Below, piece after piece: positions 56,615-64,000 of a DNA stretch of 64,000 bases. Below the pieces are notes generated by a model, which had not been told where the DNA came from, searched no databases, and saw only the letters and a list, made by a program, of their open reading frames with translations. The position numbers and the translations under genes were made by a program. Position 1 is the stretch's first letter; every line of letters starts with the position of its first letter. Source of the DNA: Mechercharimyces sp. CAU 1602 (lineage in GTDB: Bacteria; Bacillota; Bacilli; Thermoactinomycetales; JANTPT01); the NCBI RefSeq assembly GCF_024753565.1, contig NZ_JANTPT010000001.1, positions 496,001-560,000 of the forward strand. Reading direction: 5' to 3'.

Positions 56615-57363
56615 TTACTCTCCAATCAGTAAGTAAATCGTTTGGCTCGTTTACAGCAGTAGATGAAGTGAGTCTCCAGGTGGAAAGAGGAGAGATATTT
56701 GGGCTCTTAGGAGGAAATGGAGCAGGTAAAACAACACTGATTAAGATGATGTGTGGTGTGTTAAAGCCAACCGCTGGAAGAGGGGAAGTGTTAGGTTGGG
56801 ATATCCAGCATGAACAGTCTAACATTCGCCCCCATATTGGTTATATGTCACAGAAATTTTCTCTCTACAAAGACTTAACTGTACAAGAAAATCTCCTTTT
56901 TTATGCTCGCCTGTATGGGGTGAAGGGAAAAGTGAGCAGTCTGGTAGATGAGCAAATGATACAATACGAAGTAGCCCATATGCGCCATAAAAAAGTGGGC
57001 GAACTTGCGGATGGATCCAAACAACGAGTAGCATTTGCTTGTGCGGTTATTCATCGACCTGTACTTCTCTTTTTAGACGAACCATCTAGTGGTGTTGACC
57101 CATTGACACGCCGCTTATTTTGGGAGCATGTCTATCAACTGACGGAGGCAGGAACCACGATGATCATAACTACGCATTATATGGATGAGGCTGAGCAGTG
57201 CGATCGTCTCGGCCTGATGAATCAAGGCCGTATGGTTGCAATGGGTCGCTTAGAAGAATTGCGACAACACTATAGCGGGAAGGGAAAGATTGCAAAAGCT
57301 ATGCCTTCTTTAGAAGAGATGTTCGTCTATGTGATGGAACATGAAGGGATAAATGAAAGATGA
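56611..57363 (+). CDS. ABC transporter ATPase 2, degenerate signature
   Basis: A 250-residue ATP-binding subunit, matching the second half of YbhF. Walker A GGNGAGKTT (residues 34-42) and Walker B LLFLDEP (152-158) with ITTHYMDEAEQ are intact, but the signature is LADGSKQR (132-139) in place of LSGGxxQR. YbhF shows a comparable deviation in its second domain as I recall. The pair thus probably forms an asymmetric heterodimer. ATG overlaps the first ATPase stop. Confidence 0.9.
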   Translation: MITLQSVSKSFGSFTAVDEVSLQVERGEIFGLLGGNGAGKTTLIKMMCGVLKPTAGRGEVLGWDIQHEQSNIRPHIGYMSQKFSLYKDLTVQENLLFYARLYGVKGKVSSLVDEQMIQYEVAHMRHKKVGELADGSKQRVAFACAVIHRPVLLFLDEPSSGVDPLTRRLFWEHVYQLTEAGTTMIITTHYMDEAEQCDRLGLMNQGRMVAMGRLEELRQHYSGKGKIAKAMPSLEEMFVYVMEHEGINER

Positions 57364-58061
57364 GCGATTGGCACGATTGGGTAGAAGCAATGGCTACTGA
57401 GTATGAATTGGATTTGGATGAGTCGAAGAAACTGACAGATAAACAACGCAGAATTTTGGAATCCGCCATTTGTGTGTTCGCTGAACGTGGGTTTAGCGGA
57501 GCGAGCACACAGCTGATTGCAAAGGAAGCAGGGGTGGCAGAAGCAACGATATTCAAGCATTATAAGTCGAAAAAGGGGCTCCTGTTACGTTTGGTTATTC
57601 CTGTGATCTCTAAAGTGGCTACCCCTTATATTGTTCATTCTCTACTTGATATTTTGCAGGAGGATCTTCCTATTCAAACGATGCTGGAAGAGCTGTATAA
57701 AGATCGGATTCGGTTGGTGAAGAAGAACTGGGAAAAAGTAAAGGTATTACTGGTAGAAAGCATGTTTCATCCCGAACTGAGAGAAGCATTGGAAAAGCAT
57801 GTGATCCACTCTGTGTATCATGTGATGTCCGAGCGAATCGTACAGTTTCAAAAAGAAGGGAAAGTACGAGCTGATATCCCTGTCCACATTATTGTCCGCA
57901 GTATTATGTCGTTGGGGATGGGATATATAGTGGGGAGCAATGTGGCACCACACTTTTTAGCCTGCTCTTCGGAGAAAGAGGAAATTAAATGGATGACAAA
58001 AATCATATTGAATGGAATAGAGGAGCCAACCCCGAAAAACGAGAAGGAAGGTGCCGATTAA
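57360..58061 (+). CDS. TetR-family regulator of the ABC exporter
   Basis: A 233-residue TetR-family repressor. The N-terminal helix-turn-helix includes RRILESAICVFAERGFSGAS and IAKEAGVAEATIFKHYKSKK; the remainder is the ligand-binding dimer domain. The start overlaps the ATPase stop (ATGA). In E. coli the comparable ybhGFSR genes are also linked to a TetR regulator (CecR). The palindrome at 54367 is the likely target. Confidence 0.92.
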   Translation: MSDWHDWVEAMATEYELDLDESKKLTDKQRRILESAICVFAERGFSGASTQLIAKEAGVAEATIFKHYKSKKGLLLRLVIPVISKVATPYIVHSLLDILQEDLPIQTMLEELYKDRIRLVKKNWEKVKVLLVESMFHPELREALEKHVIHSVYHVMSERIVQFQKEGKVRADIPVHIIVRSIMSLGMGYIVGSNVAPHFLACSSEKEEIKWMTKIILNGIEEPTPKNEKEGAD

Positions 58062-58145
58062 CACCGACGTATCTCTTATGGTATGATTGTCAACAGTTAA
58101 GAGCAGTGAATGTTAGGGGAAGGATCTTTTAAAGGGAGAGAAATC

Positions 58146-59300
58146 ATGATTTATTTAGATAACAGTGCGACGACACCTCCCGATCCAGCGGTGATAGAAG
58201 TGATGAAACAGGTGATGTCGGAAATATATGGGAATCCATCTTCGCTTCATCAATCAGGGTTGACCGCAGAACGGTTTGTCAATCATGCGCGTAAAACAAT
58301 GGCGCAATTATTGGCAGTAGCACCAACTGAAGTGGTTTTTACCTCTGGTGGAACGGAAGCAAACAATTTAGCGATCAAAGGAAGTTTATATGCTTTGAAG
58401 CAGCGTGGTCGTCATATGATTACGACGGAAATGGAACATGATTCAGTCTACCAAGTGGCACAGGAGGTGGAGCGATTAGGGTGGAAGGTAACATATTTAC
58501 CGGTGGACGCTCACGGCAGGGTATATCCACAGCAGGTGGAAGAAGCTTTGACGGAAGAGACAGTGCTTGTTTCGGTTATGCATGTAAATAATGAAGTGGG
58601 AACGATTCAACCGATCGAAGAAATAGGTAAAGCGTTACAAAAGTACCCTAAAGTTCGTTTCCATGTGGATGCAGTTCAATCGTTTGGTAAAATTGACATG
58701 CGTCCCAAAGCGTTACGTGCAGATTTGGTTACGATATCAGGACACAAATTTCATGGACCAAAAGGGATTGGCTGTCTCTATATTAGAAAAGGTTTACCTT
58801 TGCGATCTCTGATTGTAGGGGGGGGACAAGAGTCAGGTGTCCGTTCGGGTACGGAAAATGTGCCCGGTATTGCAGGTATGGTAAAAGCGGCAGTCATGGG
58901 GCATGAGCACCGACAAGAGAAGATGGCGCAGTGGTATCAATGGAAGAAGCAATTGATTCAAAAGGTGCAGCGATGTTTTGGTTCAGAAGTGGTTTTAAAT
59001 GGTGATGCCTCATTTGCAGGAGGAGCCCCTCATATCCTTAATCTATCTTTTCCTGGATTACGGTCAGAAGTGATTGTTCATGCTTTGGAAGAAGAAGGAG
59101 TATTAGTGTCAAGCAAATCGGCATGTTCTTCGAAAAAGGAAAGTCCGAGCAGAGTGTTGACAGCGATGGGATGTTCGGAGAGCGAATCTATTGGAGCTAT
59201 CCGAATCAGTATGGGACAGATGACAAGAGAAGATGAAATCGAACAAGCAGGTAGAGCAGTATGTGCCTCTGTGGGTCGTCTCAAACGACTGACCAGTTGA
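58146..59300 (+). CDS. Cysteine desulfurase (NifS/IscS family, ThiI partner)
   Basis: A 384-residue PLP enzyme that removes sulfur from cysteine as a persulfide. The PLP lysine is in SGHKFHGPKG, and the mobile catalytic cysteine is in SSKSACSSKKESPSRVL. It opens MIYLDNSATTPPDPAVIEVM. Because thiI follows by 25 bp, it is the counterpart of the Bacillus NifZ-ThiI pair dedicated to 4-thiouridine in tRNA. GGGAGAG precedes the ATG at 58146. Confidence 0.94.
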   Translation: MIYLDNSATTPPDPAVIEVMKQVMSEIYGNPSSLHQSGLTAERFVNHARKTMAQLLAVAPTEVVFTSGGTEANNLAIKGSLYALKQRGRHMITTEMEHDSVYQVAQEVERLGWKVTYLPVDAHGRVYPQQVEEALTEETVLVSVMHVNNEVGTIQPIEEIGKALQKYPKVRFHVDAVQSFGKIDMRPKALRADLVTISGHKFHGPKGIGCLYIRKGLPLRSLIVGGGQESGVRSGTENVPGIAGMVKAAVMGHEHRQEKMAQWYQWKKQLIQKVQRCFGSEVVLNGDASFAGGAPHILNLSFPGLRSEVIVHALEEEGVLVSSKSACSSKKESPSRVLTAMGCSESESIGAIRISMGQMTREDEIEQAGRAVCASVGRLKRLTS

Positions 59301-59325
59301 CTTCATCTTAAGGAGGAAAAGCGGT

Positions 59326-60525
59326 ATGGTATTTGATTGTATTTTGGTACGTTATGGGGAGTTAGCGTTAAAAGGGAATAATAGACGGGAGTTTGAGAAT
59401 CGACTTCTCCGCAATATTAGACAGAAACTAAAAGCATTTTATAAAGTAAAGGTTACGAAAACACAAGGACGTATTTTTGTTGAGTTAGGTGGAGAAGAAG
59501 CGGAGCCAGTGATGGAGGGACTCCAAGATGTATTTGGCATCGTTGGCTTTAGTCCTGCTATGCGTGTGCCGTTAGAATATGATGATATTTGCCGAGCAGC
59601 TGTGCAAATAGTAGAAAATTCTACGCCGCGTGCTCGCACCTTTAAGGTGATTGCCAAACGAGGAAATAAACAATTTCCAATCCGCTCACAAGAGTTGAAT
59701 CGTCAAGTGGGTGGACATCTGTTGCAAGAACTGAACGATTTAGAAGTAGATGTTCATCAACCTGAATTAAAAGTACATGTAGAAGTGCGGGAAGAAGCGG
59801 CATATGTATACGGAAATGATCGCCCTGGTTTAGGTGGGCTTCCGGTGGGTTCGAGTGGTCGCGTGATGTTGCTATTATCAGGTGGAATAGATAGTCCTGT
59901 TGCGGGTTATTTAGCCTTGAAGCGTGGAGCTGAATTACATGCTGTCCATTTCCATAGTTACCCTTTTACAAGTGAACGCGCACGTAAAAAAGTGGAGGAT
60001 TTGGCAGAGCTGTTAACACGGTTCGGTGGTAAAATCCACCTTCATGTAGTGCCCTTCACTGAAGCACAAACGGCCATTAATCAAAATTGCCTCGAAGCCT
60101 ACTCTATTACAGTTATGCGCAGGATCATGTTCCGCATCTCGGAGCGATTGGCAGAAAAACATGGGGCGTTAGCTTTGGTGACAGGAGAGAGTTTAGGCCA
60201 GGTAGCTAGTCAGACGTTAGAGAGTATGCGTACCATTGGTCACGTGGTTCAATTACCTGTATTACGTCCATTAATCGGTATGGACAAGCAGGAGATTATG
60301 CAATTATCCAAGCGCATGGGCACCTATGAAACTTCGATTCTCCCGTACGAAGATTGTTGCACTGTCTTTCTGCCGAAGGCACCGAAGACACGGCCTAGTT
60401 TAAAGGATACGGAACGAACAGAATCCAGATTGGATGTGGAAGCATTGGTTACTGCTGCAGTGGAAGGTACAGAAACGATGGTACTGACACCTGCAAGCGG
60501 TGAATCCGAATTTTCCTTTTTCTAA
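59326..60525 (+). CDS. thiI: tRNA 4-thiouridine synthase ThiI
   Basis: A 399-residue enzyme: N-terminal ferredoxin-like and THUMP domains (about 1-165), then the PP-loop ATPase with LLSGGIDSPVAGYLALKRG. It makes s4U8 in tRNA. The C-terminal rhodanese domain of the E. coli enzyme is absent, as in Bacillus, so sulfur is handed over directly from the desulfurase encoded upstream. C-rich region YEDCCTVFLPK is conserved. AAGGAGGAAAA precedes the ATG. Confidence 0.95.
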   Translation: MVFDCILVRYGELALKGNNRREFENRLLRNIRQKLKAFYKVKVTKTQGRIFVELGGEEAEPVMEGLQDVFGIVGFSPAMRVPLEYDDICRAAVQIVENSTPRARTFKVIAKRGNKQFPIRSQELNRQVGGHLLQELNDLEVDVHQPELKVHVEVREEAAYVYGNDRPGLGGLPVGSSGRVMLLLSGGIDSPVAGYLALKRGAELHAVHFHSYPFTSERARKKVEDLAELLTRFGGKIHLHVVPFTEAQTAINQNCLEAYSITVMRRIMFRISERLAEKHGALALVTGESLGQVASQTLESMRTIGHVVQLPVLRPLIGMDKQEIMQLSKRMGTYETSILPYEDCCTVFLPKAPKTRPSLKDTERTESRLDVEALVTAAVEGTETMVLTPASGESEFSFF

Positions 60526-60635
60526 ATGACCTGTGACGTAGGGGTCAAATGAAGGTGGATTGCGTAAAATATATAAAATATATCGGTCTCCATCTTGGAG
60601 GAGTGTGACGTACATCCGTAAATAAGGAGGGAATG

Positions 60636-62306
60636 ATGGTGCCAAAATTTCGAGAAGACGTGCTCGCATTGACGAAAGAATTGGTGCAACACCCTAGTAT
60701 CGTTGGTACGACAGGCGAACGGGATATCGCCTTTAAGATTCATGATTTACTTCAGGAGATCCCTTATTTTCAGGATAATCCTGGTCATTTACGGATTGTA
60801 CAGACAGAAGGGGACGCACACGAGCGGTATAATGTATTGGCTTTGGTAAAAGGGTTGGAACCACAAAATGAAGAGACGGTTATACTACTGGGGCATCTAG
60901 ATACTGTAGGGATCGAGGATTATGGCAAGTGGAAACGCTTTGCCTTTTCTCCAGACGCATTGTTAGAAAAGTGGAAACAGGGAAAAGTGAAGCCTACTGT
61001 ACAGCGAGACTTGGAAACGGGTGAATGGATGTGTGGGCGCGGCTCTGTTGATATGAAAAGCGGAGTGGCGAGCAATCTGGTGTTGACCCGTCACTTTGCT
61101 CAACATCGTGAAGAATTAGAAGGAAACTTGCTACTCCTGGTGGAATGTGATGAAGAAGATAGTTCGCAAGGGATATTATCCGTTTTAACTGATCTACTAG
61201 CACTTTCTCATCAGGAACGGCTTGATTACGTGGCAGCGATCAATTCAGACTATACCTCGCCACGCTTTGAAGGGGACGAGAATCGGTATGTGTATTTAGG
61301 CACCGTAGGCAAGTTGTTACCCGCCTTTTTTATTATTGGAAAAGAGACCCATGCCGGGCAAGCGTTTGAAGGATTTGATCCCAATTTGGTCGCAGCGGAG
61401 TTGACAACCCGCTTGGATTATAACACTGATTTTTGTGATGAAATGTACGGTGAAGTTACGACGCCGCCCGTCTCTCTCAAACAGACAGATTTAAAGCCCT
61501 CATATGATGTGCAAACACCGTTGTCTGCGTTCGTGTATTATAATTTCTTTGTACACAGTTGGTCACCTAAAGATGTGCTTGAGCGCCTTAAAGAGGTAGC
61601 GCGAACGTCTTTTGAACAGGCGATTAATCGTTTTCAAACCCGATATCGGAAATTTTGTGACTTGAGTGGCGAACCATATGTGCGACAAGAGCTGGAGGCT
61701 CGTGTCTATACGTATGAGGAATTTTATCAGATATGTCAAGAGGAACATGGTGAAGATTTTGAACAAGCGATGCGCCTGGCTGCTAGTCAATTAAAGCAAG
61801 ACAAAGAATTAGATATGCGCCAATTTTGTTGTAAGATGGTGGAGCGTATGTGGGAGTGGGCAGAAGATTTAGCTCCTGCAGTTATTCTTTTTTATGCAAC
61901 TTTATATCAGCCTAGGGTTGTTTTACAGGAAGAAGATGAGCGTGATCGTCGATTAATTAATGCAGTAAATCACGGTGTTGATGCGGTTCAAACTTCATAT
62001 CCTCACCCTATTCAAATCCGCAATTTTTTTCCATACATTTCCGATATGAGTTTCGTTTCTATCAGCGATGATCCAGATGGCATTCATGCATTGGAGAAGA
62101 ACATTCCTGCATGGGGTGTCAAGTTAAAAATGGATGTAGATGCGATTCGAGCCCTCGATGTACCGGTAGTTAATGTAGGCCCTTATGGCATGGATGCGCA
62201 TAAACAGTGGGAGCGCGTTGAAATTCCATATTCGATGGAAATCGTACCGGAGATGTCGTATCGAATTATTCGCTATTTACTAGAGGATGGGAAGGATCAC
62301 GCATGA
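60636..62306 (+). CDS. rocB: RocB-like M20-family peptidase
   Basis: A 556-residue protein with an M20 metal centre: ILLGHLDTVGIEDYG, then CGRGSVDMKSG (bridging Asp) and LLVECDEEDSSQG (catalytic Glu and ligand), and the C-terminal VNVGPYGMDAHKQWE His. The length and the large insert match Bacillus RocB, an arginine utilisation gene whose reaction is not defined. GGAGGG sits before three close starts (ATG 60633, ATG 60636, GTG 60639). No other roc genes are near. Confidence 0.88.
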   Translation: MVPKFREDVLALTKELVQHPSIVGTTGERDIAFKIHDLLQEIPYFQDNPGHLRIVQTEGDAHERYNVLALVKGLEPQNEETVILLGHLDTVGIEDYGKWKRFAFSPDALLEKWKQGKVKPTVQRDLETGEWMCGRGSVDMKSGVASNLVLTRHFAQHREELEGNLLLLVECDEEDSSQGILSVLTDLLALSHQERLDYVAAINSDYTSPRFEGDENRYVYLGTVGKLLPAFFIIGKETHAGQAFEGFDPNLVAAELTTRLDYNTDFCDEMYGEVTTPPVSLKQTDLKPSYDVQTPLSAFVYYNFFVHSWSPKDVLERLKEVARTSFEQAINRFQTRYRKFCDLSGEPYVRQELEARVYTYEEFYQICQEEHGEDFEQAMRLAASQLKQDKELDMRQFCCKMVERMWEWAEDLAPAVILFYATLYQPRVVLQEEDERDRRLINAVNHGVDAVQTSYPHPIQIRNFFPYISDMSFVSISDDPDGIHALEKNIPAWGVKLKMDVDAIRALDVPVVNVGPYGMDAHKQWERVEIPYSMEIVPEMSYRIIRYLLEDGKDHA

Positions 62307-62337
62307 GGATGTGTGCGGTGGAAGGAAGGGTTAGACG

Positions 62338-63012
62338 TTGACAGATTTACAGTTTTGGTCTGGATTTATCAATATTATTATTTTGGATCTTGTATTAAGT
62401 GGAGATAATGCTGTTGTTATTGGTATGGCATCAAGAAAATTGCCATTGGAACAGCGGAAGAAAGCAATCATATATGGTAGCTTGATAGCGGTTTTTTTGC
62501 GAATCACACTTACACTGGTAGCGTTAACATTGTTGTCGATTCCATTATTAAAAACGGTGGGCGGTATCTTGTTGATCTGGATCGCCATTCGCTTACTGGC
62601 AGATGAAAGTGAAGATAGTCATATTGGTGCAGGCGGTCCTACCATGAAAAGTGCGATTAAGACAATCATCGTAGCAGATGTTATTATGAGCTTGGATAAC
62701 GTTTTGGCGGTGGCAGGTGCTTCCCACGGTAATTTTTATTTGGTTTTATTTGGATTAGCTTTGAGCATTCCGATTCTAATGTGGGGAAGTAAGATGATCG
62801 CAGGCATCATCAATCGGTTTCCTTCGATTGAATATATTGGATCGGCAATTTTAGGGTATACAGCAGGTGAATTATTAGTGAGTGATGATTGGTTCAGTAC
62901 GTGGTTACGAGAACAGCAGTTTGAAGAGATGAGTTGGATGATCTCAGCTATCCTAGCGATGATCGTGGTTGCTGTCGGCTGGGGTTTAAAGAGAAGAGCG
63001 CGGATGCAATGA
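62338..63012 (+). CDS. TerC family membrane protein (YjbE-like)
   Basis: A 224-residue membrane protein with seven spans. The two TerC repeats show the metal-binding acidic motifs LDLVLSGDNAVVIGM and ADVIMSLDNVLAVAG. YjbE-type proteins load or export manganese. The start is TTG after GGAAGGAAGGG. There is no yybP-ykoY manganese riboswitch upstream; the gene begins 31 bp after rocB. Confidence 0.88.
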   Translation: MTDLQFWSGFINIIILDLVLSGDNAVVIGMASRKLPLEQRKKAIIYGSLIAVFLRITLTLVALTLLSIPLLKTVGGILLIWIAIRLLADESEDSHIGAGGPTMKSAIKTIIVADVIMSLDNVLAVAGASHGNFYLVLFGLALSIPILMWGSKMIAGIINRFPSIEYIGSAILGYTAGELLVSDDWFSTWLREQQFEEMSWMISAILAMIVVAVGWGLKRRARMQ

Positions 63013-63019
63013 AATTAAA

Positions 63020-63050
63020 CAAGCCCAACCACCAGAAGGTGATTGGGCTT
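63020..63050. terminator. Terminator between terC-like and phosphoesterase genes
   Basis: AAGCCCAACCACC and GGTGATTGGGCTT pair with one mismatch around AGAA; T follows on the plus strand. Confidence 0.75.
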
Positions 63051-63059
63051 TCGTTATGA

Positions 63060-63881
63060 TTAAGACTTTTGTAGATGATGAAAGGTGATTTCTGGACGAG
63101 AACGGAGTCGCAGGTTAAATGCGGTCTGTCCTAGCCCCTCACTAATATAAAAGGCACGTTCCTCATGATAATGAAGTCCCTTGATCATTTTTAATTTGGG
63201 TAGTTGTCCCATGCGTCGTAGATGATAGGGACGTGGCCAATGGATTTGTCCACCGTGAAAGTGTCCAGATAGGAGATAGTCGAATGAATGATTCTCCATC
63301 TGCAAAACGATATTAGGATCATGGGTTAACACGAGATTAATCCCATTCTCTTCATCGATGCCGGCGTAAGACTTCTCTGCGTCACTGCGACGAGTATGAT
63401 GATCATCAATGCCGATGATGTTGAGGGTACGGCCATTAATGTTTAAGGTATGATTTTCGTTTTGTAATACCACACATCCATACTGTTCCATGCGCTTACG
63501 GATTTCAGGAATGCGATGAGCAATTTTATAATCATGGTTTCCGAATACAGCATACATGCCGTAACGGGGCTTAAGGGACGCCAGTTCGTCCATATATGCA
63601 AAAAAACGATCTATCATCGGTTCAGTATCCATATAGTCACCGGTTAAGGCAATCAGATCGATCGGCTTTCCATCGGATACGTACTCTTTTAAACTTTGGG
63701 GACTGACCGACAGTCGTTCCATGTGTAGGTCGGACAGGTGTAAGATACGTAAACCCTCTTTATCCAAGGGTCGTTTAACCTTGAGGTCAATATGATTAAC
63801 CTCTGGTCGGTAGGTGTTTAGACGGGCAAATCCCCATAGCGATAAGATCGTCCCAGCTACAATTGACGATAACACAAACAT
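63060..63881 (-). CDS. Membrane-anchored metallophosphoesterase (YkuE/YpbG-like)
   Basis: A 273-residue calcineurin-fold phosphoesterase. An N-terminal span (about 1-20) anchors it. Metal motifs in order: HLSDLHMERL (D-x-H), LTGDYMD (GD), FGNHDYK (GNHD), LTHDPN and SGHFHGGQ (GH-x-H). This domain type in YkuE or LpxH-like proteins hydrolyses phosphomonoesters or diesters; the substrate is open. The ATG at 63881 follows GAGGGG. The 63882-64000 end holds an AT-rich region and a CTCTCCC...GGGAGAG hairpin but no gene. Confidence 0.88.
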   Translation of the reverse strand: MFVLSSIVAGTILSLWGFARLNTYRPEVNHIDLKVKRPLDKEGLRILHLSDLHMERLSVSPQSLKEYVSDGKPIDLIALTGDYMDTEPMIDRFFAYMDELASLKPRYGMYAVFGNHDYKIAHRIPEIRKRMEQYGCVVLQNENHTLNINGRTLNIIGIDDHHTRRSDAEKSYAGIDEENGINLVLTHDPNIVLQMENHSFDYLLSGHFHGGQIHWPRPYHLRRMGQLPKLKMIKGLHYHEERAFYISEGLGQTAFNLRLRSRPEITFHHLQKS

Positions 63882-64000
63882 AGGATTCACCCCTCACGAG
63901 TAAATGTATTGCGAAAAAACTCTCCCCCATTATATAGGGAGAGAGAGGATAACGTCCAGTGCAATATATGTCATATTATGCGCTAAAAAGGATGAGCTGG

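Noticed and set aside
62307-62337. Possible manganese (yybP-ykoY) riboswitch before the TerC gene
   Set aside because: Only 31 bp separate it from rocB, far too short for that aptamer.

Overview
The window is about 64 kb of low-to-mid GC chromosome from a Gram-positive, endospore-forming member of the Bacillales. Three things support this. The gene order pgpH-ybeY-dgkA-cdd-era-yqzL-recO-glyQS-ccpN-ppsR-(ppdK)-dnaG-rpoD-trmK-yqfO follows the Bacillus core cluster. There are sporulation-type genes (a GerPF-like protein, a YhcN/YlaJ-type lipoprotein). Translation signals are strong AGGAGG-type ribosome binding sites with frequent GTG and TTG starts. The RNase P RNA reads as the ancestral A type rather than the Bacillus B type, so the host may lie outside Bacillaceae; Thermoactinomycetaceae is my guess, not a demonstrated fact.

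Layout. 1-7.1 kb: envelope and RNA housekeeping (PgpH tail, YbeY, DgkA with an extra degenerate PAP2-like half, Cdd, Era, YqzL, RecO) and a glycine T-box controlling glyQS. 7.2-10.3 kb: a YoaS/YozG pair, a tautomerase, a NUDIX hydrolase and a TIM-barrel protein. 10.4-18 kb: CcpN (apparently with an AUC start), PpsR, PPDK, then DnaG and SigA. 18.1-26.4 kb: acyl-CoA dehydrogenase behind a perfect cre box, HPPD, a secreted M1 peptidase, a GerPF-like protein, TrmK, YqfO, rnpB and a GDSL esterase. 26.4-28.9 kb: a decayed patch with a wrecked IS1182-like transposase and a broken efflux adaptor. 29-34.4 kb: M42 peptidase, DedA protein, ferredoxin, and a TPP-riboswitch operon tenI-thiO-thiS-thiG. 34.4-43.4 kb: envelope genes (SEDS glycosyltransferase, CPA2 antiporter, YugP-type protease, sporulation lipoprotein, GpsB, class C penicillin-binding protein, NlpC/P60, VTT protein). 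43.5-45.7 kb: tRNA-Gly(CCC), an O-methyltransferase and an IS3 element inserted in the latter's terminator. 45.7-47.5 kb: an accessory-looking trio of ParM-like ATPase, RHH protein and phage-type holin. 47.5-54.3 kb: GNAT, RNase Z, membrane proteins, a CDF transporter, an SPFH protein, QueF and ThiM. 54.4-58.1 kb: a split YbhF-type ABC exporter with its TetR regulator and a candidate operator. 58.1-64 kb: cysteine desulfurase-ThiI, RocB-like peptidase, TerC protein and a metallophosphoesterase.

Functional links: CcpN, PpsR and PPDK form one unit at the pyruvate/PEP node. TenI/ThiO/ThiS/ThiG, ThiM and the desulfurase-ThiI pair all serve thiamine or thio-modification chemistry, although thiF, thiD and a clear thiE are not in view. 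The most unusual items are the AUC start of ccpN, the ParM-RHH-holin trio, the DgkA fusion with a dead phosphatase-like half, and the type A RNase P RNA.
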